A DNA stretch of 64,000 bases from Armatimonadota bacterium (GTDB lineage: Bacteria; Armatimonadota; Zipacnadia; Zipacnadales; JABUFB01): positions 124,001 through 188,000 of the forward strand of contig JABUFB010000008.1 of assembly GCA_013314775.1 (NCBI GenBank). The letters run 5' to 3'. The position numbers were made by a program, and so were the translations under genes. Positions 17,321 to 25,892 of this stretch are shown here, piece after piece. Numbering within the stretch: the first letter of the stretch is position 1; the number at the start of each line of letters is the position of its first letter. The notes beneath the pieces are model-generated. The model searched no databases, was not told the origin of the DNA, and saw only the letters and a program-made list of their open reading frames with translations.

Positions 17321-17413
17321 GGAACTCCAGAGGACCCCGCTGGTATCACTCGCCGCCCGACAATGGACGGCTGCCTGATTTGCTTCACCAACCAATCATT
17401 CGACGGACGGCTG

Positions 17414-17815
17414 CTATTCCCCTGCCTTCGGTGTCTGATTGGGTTCTCTCAGCCCCTCTGTCCTGAGGAAGACGGGACAGTCATTGCAGGACTTGCCTCC
17501 GAGCCGGCAGGTGAGGCGGGCGATCTGCCAGCAAGGGAGACGCCGGTCCGTCGCTGCCTGACAGCTGATGCGCACTTCCTCCGGGCAATCCTTGAGCTCC
17601 CAGCAGGGCGCGAAGTCGAGAAGTTTGATGATCGCGTCAATGCTGTAGCCGTGCTCATGGATCAGACTGCGCACGCAGTTCAGCCAACGTACATCAGCGG
17701 CGGTATAGCGCCTTTGGCCCCTGACGCGTTCGGGAAGGACAAGTCCGCGCTCTTCATACAGGCGTAGCGTGCGCGGGTGCACGCCCAGCAGCCTCGCCAC
17801 CGCGCCGATGCGCAT
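17414..17815 (-). CDS. MerR-family transcriptional regulator with cysteine-rich (two-CW-like) C-terminus
   Basis: 133 residues. The winged helix-turn-helix (MRIGAVARLLGVHPRTLRLYEERGL) and the R-RRY-DV wing are clear. The rest is short and cysteine-rich: Cys 71, 77, 85, 95, 103, 110 and 113, with CW pairs at 71-72 and 95-96, like the two-CW cysteine domain of small bacterial proteins. This suggests metal or redox sensing in place of a ligand domain. Start at 17815 (AGGAAA upstream) is preferred to 17851. Regulated genes are unknown; neighbours are a metallophosphoesterase and a sulfatase. Confidence 0.85.
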   Translation of the reverse strand: MRIGAVARLLGVHPRTLRLYEERGLVLPERVRGQRRYTAADVRWLNCVRSLIHEHGYSIDAIIKLLDFAPCWELKDCPEEVRISCQAATDRRLPCWQIARLTCRLGGKSCNDCPVFLRTEGLREPNQTPKAGE

Positions 17816-17829
17816 GTAGGTTTCCTGTT

Positions 17830-17843
17830 CACCCCCTGGGGTG
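17830..17843. promoter_or_regulatory. Possible operator upstream of the MerR gene
   Basis: CACCCC-CT-GGGGTG inverted repeat, 15 to 28 bases before the MerR start. MerR proteins commonly bind such dyads at their own promoters, but no -35/-10 pair around it is convincing. Confidence 0.25.
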
Positions 17844-17962
17844 TGACCCATGAGCGGCTAACCTCGTGGTCCTGCTGATCACCGGGGAGCACATCCCGGA
17901 GAAGACACAAATGGCGTCTGTGTCCGAACTGTATCGATGGTAGCAGGTTGAGGGCGGCTGCG

Positions 17963-19873
17963 TCAACGCTTGGGGGGCGTCTGTTCGAAGTCCCAGCGCT
18001 TCAGTACCGTACCCGCTTCGTCAGCAATCTCGACCCAGTCCAGCTCCAGGTTTCCCGGCGCGGTGCAGGGATCAATCCGGATCTTTCGCAGGGCTCCGGT
18101 TGTCGTGAAAGGCACCTCGTACTCGTGCCAGTCACCGTCATGGACGGGGTGAAAATCCAGGCGTACGGCGGGCCCGAATTCCGGTGTCTTCGCGTCCGCA
18201 TAGAAGAACTGCCCGAGGCCACTACTGTCTGACTTCAGGCGGAAGCGCGCCTTCAGAGTGCCTTGCGCAGGCGGCACGTCTTCGCACATCACAAAGGGGT
18301 CGCCGCCGATGGACTTCATCCCCAGTGTGCCCGCACCCGCGAAGATTACGGTCTGCCCTGACGGACGCCAACCGTCCAGCGCGCGTATGGCCCTGGGGTC
18401 ATACGCCGGGTTGGGCACGGGGACGATGGCGCCAGTGTCCGTCAGGAACTGGTCGATGAGCGCATTGAGCTCACGGACCTTATCCGGCATCTCTGCAGCA
18501 AGGTTCCGCGTCTCGCCCATATCCTCGCGCACATTGTAGAGCTCAAGCTCGTTGGGGAACTCCTCGCTGGTATCGTAGAACCGCATCAGCTTGTAGTCGC
18601 CCTTGCGCACCCAGGTACACGGCTGGGAGAGCATGCCGGTTTTCGGCGCTACCAGGTGCGGATAGTGACAGAAGATGGCTTCCCGGTCCAGGGTCCGGGA
18701 GCCGCGCAGGAGTGAGGCGATGCTGACGCCGTCGAGTATCTGGTCCTCACGTAGCTGGAGGCCGAGCATTTCCGCCAGGGTGGGGTAGAAGTCCACGCTG
18801 GAGACGACCTCGCTGCATACGGAACCGGGGCGCGTAACTCCGGGCCAGGAGACGAACATCGGAACGCGCACACCGCCCTCATACGGAGATCCTTTCCCCA
18901 GGCGCAGGGGCGCGTTGTCTGTGGGCGGGATCTGTTCACCGCCAACCCGGTCGTACTCGTTGCCGCCGTTGTCCGAAAAGAAGATGATGATGGTGTCATC
19001 GAAGAGGTCCAGTTCATCGAGCTTGTCCAGCAGTCGCCCGATGCTGTCGTCCATGCTCTTGATCATCGCGGCCATGACCGGATTGCCCTGCTCCGCGCGG
19101 GGGTCTATGCGGCCGCGGTACGACTCGATAAGCTCTTCCTTGGCTTGGTATGGGGCATGGACCGAGTAGTGCCACAGGCACATGAAGAATGGTTCGGATT
19201 TGTGCTGCTCGATGTAGCCGATGGCCTCGTCGGTCAGACGATCGGTGATATACTCCCCCGGTGGACCGTCGGGCAGAGGCTTGATGCGGTATGGGGAAAA
19301 GTAACTGGGTGGCCCCGGGTACCCGCCGCCGCCGATGTTCACCTCGAAGCCCTGCCTGTCCGGCCAGAAGTTCTCCGACTGGCCCAGGTGCCACTTGCCG
19401 ATGAACGCGGTGCGGTAACCGATGTCGCGAAAGGCCTCGCCGAGCGTGTATTCGTTCAGCGGCAAGTGGCGCCGGCTTTCGGGCATAAGCACTCTCTGCC
19501 AGGGCGGGCCCTGTGCGGGCATGATCGGGTGATCGTCGGCCAGCGGCGGAAGATGCCCGGCAGGAAGCGTAATCCCTAGCCGCGCTGGGTACTTCCCCGT
19601 CAGAATGCTGGCGCGCGTGGGTGAACACAGGGGGCTGGCGGCGTAAGCATCGGTGAACCGAACGCTGCGGGCGGCAAGGCGTTCGATGCCGGGCGTCTCG
19701 TAATAGCGGCCGCCGTAGGGTGTGGTGTCCATGTACCCGAGGTCATCGATGAGAATGAAAATGACATTGGGGCGCCTGCGGGGTTCCTGGGCAGATCCCT
19801 GACCGACAGTGAGCAGCGCTGTTGCTCCCAGGCCGATGGCCCCCAAGAAGCGGCGGCGGTCACAGGTGGCCAT
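17963..19873 (-). CDS. Arylsulfatase-type sulfatase, Tat-exported, with C-terminal beta domain
   Basis: 636 residues. A twin-arginine leader (DRRRFLG) starts the protein, so it is probably exported folded. The sulfatase core has the metal-binding IDDLG (42-46), the formylglycine motif C83-S-P-T-R, and FFSDNGGNE. After residue ~480 an extra region with alternating strands ends in LELDWVEIADEAGTVLKRWDF, resembling a carbohydrate-binding beta sandwich. Likely removes sulfate esters from glycans outside the cytoplasm. GGAGGAGAAGG precedes the ATG. Divergent from a second sulfatase. No formylglycine-generating enzyme is in the window. Confidence 0.92.
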   Translation of the reverse strand: MATCDRRRFLGAIGLGATALLTVGQGSAQEPRRRPNVIFILIDDLGYMDTTPYGGRYYETPGIERLAARSVRFTDAYAASPLCSPTRASILTGKYPARLGITLPAGHLPPLADDHPIMPAQGPPWQRVLMPESRRHLPLNEYTLGEAFRDIGYRTAFIGKWHLGQSENFWPDRQGFEVNIGGGGYPGPPSYFSPYRIKPLPDGPPGEYITDRLTDEAIGYIEQHKSEPFFMCLWHYSVHAPYQAKEELIESYRGRIDPRAEQGNPVMAAMIKSMDDSIGRLLDKLDELDLFDDTIIIFFSDNGGNEYDRVGGEQIPPTDNAPLRLGKGSPYEGGVRVPMFVSWPGVTRPGSVCSEVVSSVDFYPTLAEMLGLQLREDQILDGVSIASLLRGSRTLDREAIFCHYPHLVAPKTGMLSQPCTWVRKGDYKLMRFYDTSEEFPNELELYNVREDMGETRNLAAEMPDKVRELNALIDQFLTDTGAIVPVPNPAYDPRAIRALDGWRPSGQTVIFAGAGTLGMKSIGGDPFVMCEDVPPAQGTLKARFRLKSDSSGLGQFFYADAKTPEFGPAVRLDFHPVHDGDWHEYEVPFTTTGALRKIRIDPCTAPGNLELDWVEIADEAGTVLKRWDFEQTPPKR

Positions 19874-20034
19874 TGCCTTCTCCTCCCGTTTATTCGCACA
19901 CTACATCGCCCGGTGAAATTTCCCTTCCTCGCGGGTCTGGACCTTCACAGCCTCGAGGCGGCCGTGGAGGTCGCGCCCAGCTGTACGTGGAAACAGAGAA
20001 TCAAAGCCGCGAATACTGAAAGGCAGGTTAGCCC

Positions 20035-21489
20035 ATGCGAGTGCTGTTTCTCGACATCGACACGCTTCGCCCCGACCATCTCGGCTGCTACGGATATAAC
20101 CGCGAGACCAGCCCGAATATCGACTGGATCGCCGGCCAGGGCACACGCTTCGAGAATTACTACTGTTCGGATGCCCCGTGCCTGCCCTCTCGCGGGGCTC
20201 TGGTGACAGGACAGTTCGGCATCCGATCGGGCATCGTTGGCCATGGTGGAACTGCTGCCGACATGCGCCTCGAAGGCCGCGACCGCGGTTTTCGCAGCGC
20301 TTTTGCGAGTACCAGCCTCTGGCAGTGCTTCCGCAACCAGGGACTGCGCACCGTATCGATCTCGCCCTTCGCTGAGCGTCATTCAGCCTGGTGGTTCAAT
20401 GCTGGGTTCCTGGAGATGGTGAACACCGGCAAGGGCGGCATGGAGTCAGCGGAGGAGATTACGCCTTTCGTCCTGGACTGGATGGACCGCAACGCGGCAA
20501 GCGACAACTGGATGCTGCATGTAAACTACTGGGACCCGCACACACCGTACCGGGCTCCCGAGCAGTTTGGCAATCCGTTCTCTGAGGATCCCCTGCCCTC
20601 TTGGCTCACAGAAGAACTGCTCCAGGAGCATCGTGCTCAACCGGGGGGGCACAGTGCGCGCGAGGTGAACATGTGGGACGATCGCACCCCATCCCAATAC
20701 CCACGGCACATGGGGGAGATCGCGTCAATGCGCGACTGGCGCCGCATGATAGACGGCTATGACTGCGGGATTCGCTACGTAGACGGCCACGTTGGTCAAC
20801 TGCTAAGCCGCCTGGATGATCTCGGGGTGCTTGAGGAAACCGCTATCATTGTCACGTCAGATCACGGCGAGAACCTGGGCGAACTCAACTGTTACGGCGA
20901 ACACGGTACCTCGGACCAGATCACCCACCGCATCCCCATGATCGTGCGCTGGCCCGGCTGCAGAGCCGGGCATGTTGACCGCGGCCTGCACTACAACCTG
21001 GACCTGGCGCCAACCCTGGCCGACCTGTACGGATCCCAGGCGCCTGCAGGCTGGCAGGGCGCAAGCTACGCCGCTGCACTGCGCGACGGCATCGACTGCG
21101 GACGGGATCACCTGGTGCTGAGCCAATGTTGCCACGGCGCCATGCGCAGCGTCCGGTTCGGCCCATGGATCTACATCCGTGTCATTCATGACTTCATGCA
21201 CTTGTACCCGCGGGAGATGCTGTTCAACATCGAGGATGACCCGCACGAGGTCAACGATCTCGCGCAGAAGCGGCCTGACGTCTGCGATCAGGCCGCGCGC
21301 ATCATGCTCAACTGGCATGAGGACATGATGATGCAGATGCCTGATGCCATCGACCCGCTCTGGACCGTGATGCGCGAGGGTGGGCCGCTGCACTCGCGGG
21401 GCCACCTCGATGCTTACTGTGAGCGCCTCGCGGCCACCGGCCGCGGGCAGCATGTGGCGGAACTCAGACGCAGGCACCCCGGTGGCTGA
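20035..21489 (+). CDS. Sulfatase, apparently cytoplasmic
   Basis: 484 residues of the sulfatase family without a signal peptide; the first strand begins at residue 1 (MRVLFLDIDTLRPDHLG). The formylglycine motif is C49-L-P-S-R and the late metal motif TSDHGENLGE is present. It belongs to a different subgroup from the divergent Tat-exported sulfatase, so the two may act on different sides of the membrane or on different sulfate esters. The start at 20035 is the only one compatible with the fold. Followed 20 bp later by a secreted protein gene on the same strand. Confidence 0.9.
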   Translation: MRVLFLDIDTLRPDHLGCYGYNRETSPNIDWIAGQGTRFENYYCSDAPCLPSRGALVTGQFGIRSGIVGHGGTAADMRLEGRDRGFRSAFASTSLWQCFRNQGLRTVSISPFAERHSAWWFNAGFLEMVNTGKGGMESAEEITPFVLDWMDRNAASDNWMLHVNYWDPHTPYRAPEQFGNPFSEDPLPSWLTEELLQEHRAQPGGHSAREVNMWDDRTPSQYPRHMGEIASMRDWRRMIDGYDCGIRYVDGHVGQLLSRLDDLGVLEETAIIVTSDHGENLGELNCYGEHGTSDQITHRIPMIVRWPGCRAGHVDRGLHYNLDLAPTLADLYGSQAPAGWQGASYAAALRDGIDCGRDHLVLSQCCHGAMRSVRFGPWIYIRVIHDFMHLYPREMLFNIEDDPHEVNDLAQKRPDVCDQAARIMLNWHEDMMMQMPDAIDPLWTVMREGGPLHSRGHLDAYCERLAATGRGQHVAELRRRHPGG

Positions 21490-21509
21490 TTGGACTGGAG
21501 GGCTGAGAT

Positions 21510-22526
21510 TTGAAGACCACGCTCCTGGTGGTTGCGCTGCTTAGTTTGGCACCGTCCGCGTGTCTGTCCCAGGGCGAACTGACGTTCAGGGGCATTGGAC
21601 TTGCGAGCGGGTTCGTTGTGCGCACGGCGGGGGGCCCGGATCAGACCGTGTCCTTCAGCAAGGGCACCCCCGAGCGCCGCATGCTCGCGCTTGCGTTCCA
21701 GGTGCAGAGCCATCCGGAGCCTGTGAAGGCATTCGAAGCGCAGTGCCGTCTCAGCGCTGACGCGGGACTGACCTGCCGATGGGCACTCGTGTTCTTCGGG
21801 GAAGATGGGGGTGAATGGGTGAAGATCGGGTCAGACGCGGTGGCGGATGGCGCCCTGCAGCCTGTTCGGATTTCCGTCGCGGCACCGAGGCGCGTCGAGT
21901 ACGCGCTGGCAGGAGGCGATACGCTGGACTGGGCGGGGGTCAGAAAGCTCTGGTTCGGGCTGGTCGTTGACGGCATGGGCGAAGGGACGCTCGAAGTGGC
22001 GAACCCACACCTGACCAGCGAGCCCGCTCGGCCAACAGAACCGGTCAAGATCGGGCTATCACCTGGAGACTGGACCCAGCACAAGGACGCCGCTGCCCAG
22101 GGCTCGCTGGGAGTGGGGGAGGGGCCCGCGGGAAGCACGCTGCGCATCGACTTCACCTTCCCTGGCGGGCGCCACATGTTCTGTACCAACAGCCGCGCCC
22201 TTCCTCCTGAGGACCTGGAAGGTTACGGCGAACTTCGCATGACCTACCGGGCCGCGCTGCCGTTGGGGCTTTCGGGGCTCCTGGTCCTGCTCTCAACCGT
22301 GGACGGGACTTGCTACCGCGCGGACCCAATGCCCGCTCCGGCGGCCGACTGGACCACGCTCGAACTCCCACTGAAGCGTTTTGTGCGTGCCGAATGGACC
22401 CCGCGCGGTGCCGAGAGCCTGAACCTGGCCGAAGCGGTGACGATCTGGGTGGGAACGCATGGAACCCCGAGCGGCGACGGCGGCCCGGGGTTCATTGAAC
22501 TTGCGGAGCTGGCGTTGGTGCCCTAA
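21510..22526 (+). CDS. Secreted protein of unknown function with beta-sandwich-like regions
   Basis: 338 residues from a TTG start, with GGAGGG at 21497-21502 seven bases upstream. A signal peptide (residues 1-21) is followed by two beta-rich regions of similar plan, each alternating strands and ending FGLVVDGMGEGTLEVANPHL or IWVGTHGT...FIELAELALVP. The pattern resembles CBM-like jelly rolls found next to glycoside hydrolases. Co-directional with the sulfatase and convergent with a GH50-like hydrolase. No catalytic motif is visible. Confidence 0.7.
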   Translation: MKTTLLVVALLSLAPSACLSQGELTFRGIGLASGFVVRTAGGPDQTVSFSKGTPERRMLALAFQVQSHPEPVKAFEAQCRLSADAGLTCRWALVFFGEDGGEWVKIGSDAVADGALQPVRISVAAPRRVEYALAGGDTLDWAGVRKLWFGLVVDGMGEGTLEVANPHLTSEPARPTEPVKIGLSPGDWTQHKDAAAQGSLGVGEGPAGSTLRIDFTFPGGRHMFCTNSRALPPEDLEGYGELRMTYRAALPLGLSGLLVLLSTVDGTCYRADPMPAPAADWTTLELPLKRFVRAEWTPRGAESLNLAEAVTIWVGTHGTPSGDGGPGFIELAELALVP

Positions 22527-22563
22527 CGCAAGCGCCGCCAACGCCCATGCAGACGTGCTATTC

Positions 22564-24630
22564 CTACTCTACTTGCCCGGAGCGGATCTTGTACGCCGCG
22601 AAGTTGATTCGCGTGGCCGCGCTGGTCAGCTCCGGGTACGGCGTGTCGGTGCCGCTGACCATCCCGATGTTGTAGTTCTCTCCGTCGAACCGCCCCGTCA
22701 GCGATTGGTCTGCATAGATGAACCAGTGCGCGCCCACACACCAGGGCTGCTCAAGCGCGGTGCGGATGTATTCCGAATACTGCTCGCCGCGCTCCTCCTG
22801 GCTGGCCACCGGTCCGAGCCCAGTGTGGAACATGCCCCGGTCCAGCGCACCGAAGTGGAACTCCCCGATGACCACGGGCTTGCCCAGCTGCTCGATCTGC
22901 CTGCTCCGGGAGATGATTGACGGCGCCCGACCGTAAATATTGTAGGAAACCACGTCGCAGTAATCCTTCGCGACCATTACCACGTCATCGGGTGCGATGG
23001 CAAATCGTGGTCCGAGGTAGAGCTGGTGCGGCATGTGTCGCTTCATCAGATCGCGGACAACCGTGAAGTACCGTGTTGCGAAATCGCGTAACAGGTAAGC
23101 CAGGTCTTGCTTCAGTGCGTCCGTGACAGGGATCTTGATCTCGACCGGTTCTGCCTCAAATTGCTCCCACGAACCAATCTCCATTTTCCAGGCCGCGTTG
23201 AGCGCGTCGATGGTTGCGTACTTCTCCCGAAGCAGCGCGGTGAACCGCTGTTTGACCTGCCAGTCGCCTCTCAGCGCCAGGGCATTGATGGCGAGCTGGA
23301 ACTGCCCTGTCTCCCCCCACGCGCCCCAGGAAAGCTCATTGTCCACGAAATACCCGATGCAGTACGGGTCCTGCGCCCAGAGCTCCGCCGTTTTCTCAAT
23401 CGCTCCGGCTACGGCCTCGGCCCACTGGTCAGTGTAGACGTCAGGGATGTCTTTCCAGCCTCCGGGGAACTGTCGGTTGGCTCCATAGTGGATCGGTACA
23501 GTGAAGGGCAGGCGCAGCTTGGCGTAAGCCCGATTGTCCGACCAGTTTGCCACCGTGTTGAACCCCCAGGCGAGCATTCGCTTGCGGGTCATATCCAGCC
23601 AGGGCTCCAACCAGTCTGGACCGTACTTACGATAGAGGTTCATCCCGTAGAAGTTCGCCCAACCCTTGTCTCGGCCGCCGAAGGCATAGAGTGGATCATC
23701 CTTATCGGGCAACCAGGTGAACATGAACTCGCGGTTCTTGATGGGCCCATTGTTGTCGGGGCGCACGCAATCGAGCCCCACAGACCAGAAGAGGCTGCCG
23801 TCGGGGGTGACCAGCCACCACTTTCCGTCGACTTGTTCGACGCGGAACCACCCGGTAGCCTCCAGCTTCGGACCGTCTGCCCAGCCACCCCACTTGTCCC
23901 GATCGGGCGGCAGTGGCGCCTCGGCCAGAGCTCGGGCCTCCTCTTCGCGCCGGTCCGTCAGGTCCTTCTCGTCATACACTTTCCCGGGCCAGTCCGCTCC
24001 GACGTACTGGCCGAAGCGATCGACGATTCCTTCGAGTGATGAGCCCTTGTTCAGGCGCACATTATCGATATAGACAGTCCGGGCCTCAGTGGGGCGTGCC
24101 AGGAAGAACTGGAATGCAATGATATTGCCCAGGTCCAGTTCCCGAGACCCGAGGTCCCCATTCACGTCCCCCAGTTTCGAAGGCGGCCCGCCACGCATGC
24201 CGATGTCTCCCATCTGGATAGCAAGAGCAACAGTAACGGGCTTGCCCGGGGGCAGATCAACGCCCACCTGCCTGCAGTGGACCGCGCCATTGGCCTGGGG
24301 CGAATCGTCGATCCGTACATTGATCCGCAGTGGAGTGGCGTCCGGGTTGTAGGCGTCGAAAAGGAAAGCGCCATACCCGCGCCAGTCGGTCAACTCATAG
24401 GCCCGCGGCGCGGCGAAAAAGACGTTGGGCCAGTCGGTAACTCGGAAGTCAATTCTCAGCGCCTTACCCCCCTCGGTGGCGTGTTCCGGCACCAGCGCGA
24501 CCTGGGTGTTGTTGGCACGGAGATTCGTGGTGCAATCGGGGTCCTCGAAGCTGTGCAGAAGGACGGTCTCAGCCGAGGAGGGGAGGCATATCAGCGCAAC
24601 GAGAGGCAGCAGAAAAACGGAGAAGATCAC
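22564..24630 (-). CDS. Secreted GH50/agarase-like glycoside hydrolase
   Basis: 688 residues with a signal peptide. Residues 22-195 form a beta-sandwich, carbohydrate-binding-like domain; a clan GH-A TIM barrel follows from about 255. The candidate acid/base is Glu432 in GYFVDNELSWG and the nucleophile Glu590 in VVIGEFHFG, both in the positions seen in beta-agarase-type GH50 enzymes. The GTG at 24630 has GAGGTGG upstream. It may cleave agar-like or other galactan chains; nearby sulfatases fit a sulfated polysaccharide. Convergent with the previous gene (37-bp gap). Confidence 0.78.
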   Translation of the reverse strand: MIFSVFLLPLVALICLPSSAETVLLHSFEDPDCTTNLRANNTQVALVPEHATEGGKALRIDFRVTDWPNVFFAAPRAYELTDWRGYGAFLFDAYNPDATPLRINVRIDDSPQANGAVHCRQVGVDLPPGKPVTVALAIQMGDIGMRGGPPSKLGDVNGDLGSRELDLGNIIAFQFFLARPTEARTVYIDNVRLNKGSSLEGIVDRFGQYVGADWPGKVYDEKDLTDRREEEARALAEAPLPPDRDKWGGWADGPKLEATGWFRVEQVDGKWWLVTPDGSLFWSVGLDCVRPDNNGPIKNREFMFTWLPDKDDPLYAFGGRDKGWANFYGMNLYRKYGPDWLEPWLDMTRKRMLAWGFNTVANWSDNRAYAKLRLPFTVPIHYGANRQFPGGWKDIPDVYTDQWAEAVAGAIEKTAELWAQDPYCIGYFVDNELSWGAWGETGQFQLAINALALRGDWQVKQRFTALLREKYATIDALNAAWKMEIGSWEQFEAEPVEIKIPVTDALKQDLAYLLRDFATRYFTVVRDLMKRHMPHQLYLGPRFAIAPDDVVMVAKDYCDVVSYNIYGRAPSIISRSRQIEQLGKPVVIGEFHFGALDRGMFHTGLGPVASQEERGEQYSEYIRTALEQPWCVGAHWFIYADQSLTGRFDGENYNIGMVSGTDTPYPELTSAATRINFAAYKIRSGQVE

Positions 24631-24686
24631 GAGACCACCTCTTCTGTGTCTGTGGCCGGCGATGCGGAAAACAACAGACTCTGCAC

Positions 24687-25727
24687 TCAGTCGCCCGTGG
24701 GCCCATCATCCGCGACGGCGGTACCCACCATGATCCGCTCCGGCACCGCTTCCTTGATAATCGTCTCGTCCACTTTGACCCGCTTGACTTCCTTGCCATT
24801 GTGGTACGTGACCTTCTCAGTGATCCTGCGGATCCCCGGAGAACCGGTGTTCGGGATATTGCGGGTCTCGCCCTTGGGAAGTGTGTTTGTCTCGATCCTC
24901 TGTGGCGGCTTGCGGTACTCTTCCTCGTGTTTCTCTTCTTTGATTGTCACTACTGTGAGGGGTGGGCTGGGCACCGAGACTGTCAGGCTCACGCCAACTT
25001 GCAGTGGGTCCTTGACCTTCGGGTTCATGGCGCGAAGCTCTTTGATGGTCATCTTGTAGATGTCCGAGATGCGCCGCCATGAATCGCCGCGCCGCACCAC
25101 GTATCGCTCGATCCCCTCGCCGGGGGTCTTCAGCTTCTCTACGGCGGCGTGGATGTCGGTCAGGATTTCTTTGGGTTGGGCTTTCGTATCGGCGATCTTC
25201 ACGCCCTCGGGCAGAATGCTGGCTTCGATGAGCTTTCCAGGGCCCTCGGAGAACTCCTTCTTCAGCATGGTGAGGGCCATGTCGGCCAGCTCCTTGTCAG
25301 CGAGGACGACCAGCTCCTTGCCTTTGAGGGTGATCGCCGCGGCTGCGACCTTCACCGTTAGTTTCGGCCGCAGCAGTTTGACCGCCTCGGCGATGGTGAG
25401 GACCTTGTCGTCCTTGTCCATCGGCCAGTTGAGGTCTTCCCAACGCTGGTCCAGGACAGCCGCGCCGGGAAGGTTGCCTTTCTCCTCGGCGATGATGCGA
25501 GAACGCACTTCCTCCGCAGCTTTCTCGCTTCGGACGAAGCAAACGATCTTGTCATTCACCCGGATCGCCCGGGCGAACCGGGCGCTGTTCGCCTGCCAGA
25601 TGATGACGCCCGTTTCCACGGCGACAATAACCAGCAGGATGAAGGTGGTGGCGCGGTAGAAAACGGCGGCTGCATAGAGTTTTTCAAGCCGGGCGTCGCG
25701 GCGGTTGCGTGCGCGTGCTTCGTTCAT
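24687..25727 (-). CDS. Membrane-anchored LysM-G5 protein
   Basis: 346 residues. One membrane helix at about 27-45 leaves a large outer part. LysM at about 207-252 (YVVRRGDSWRRISDIY...NPKVKDPLQVG) would bind peptidoglycan glycan; a G5 domain at about 258-336 (LPKGETRN, PGIRRITEKVTYHNGKEV, VPERIMVGT) follows, as in YabE/Rpf-like wall proteins. No catalytic domain is present. It lies downstream of the FtsEX-peptidase-CtpA cluster, after a terminator-like hairpin, and likely acts in cell wall remodelling. Confidence 0.85.
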   Translation of the reverse strand: MNEARARNRRDARLEKLYAAAVFYRATTFILLVIVAVETGVIIWQANSARFARAIRVNDKIVCFVRSEKAAEEVRSRIIAEEKGNLPGAAVLDQRWEDLNWPMDKDDKVLTIAEAVKLLRPKLTVKVAAAAITLKGKELVVLADKELADMALTMLKKEFSEGPGKLIEASILPEGVKIADTKAQPKEILTDIHAAVEKLKTPGEGIERYVVRRGDSWRRISDIYKMTIKELRAMNPKVKDPLQVGVSLTVSVPSPPLTVVTIKEEKHEEEYRKPPQRIETNTLPKGETRNIPNTGSPGIRRITEKVTYHNGKEVKRVKVDETIIKEAVPERIMVGTAVADDGPTGD

Positions 25728-25838
25728 TGCCTTCTACCCCCGTGCGCGGCGGGGATGCGCCTGTGGCCGCGCTGATGGAAGGTACTTGAAGAGCGTTTGG
25801 GCAGCCCCGGGCATAGTCGCGTCTTCTGCCGCAACAGC

Positions 25839-25869
25839 AGCACGGCCTCGCGGGAAGCAAGGCCGTGCT
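25839..25869 (-). terminator. Hairpin after the S41 protease gene
   Basis: AGCACGGCCT (25839-25848) pairs perfectly with AGGCCGTGCT (25860-25869) around an 11-base loop, 24 bases beyond the protease stop on the minus strand. It separates the ftsEX cluster from the LysM-G5 gene. The U-tract is weak. Confidence 0.6.
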
Positions 25870-25892
25870 CGCTCTGCGGTCTACCTCCGAAG

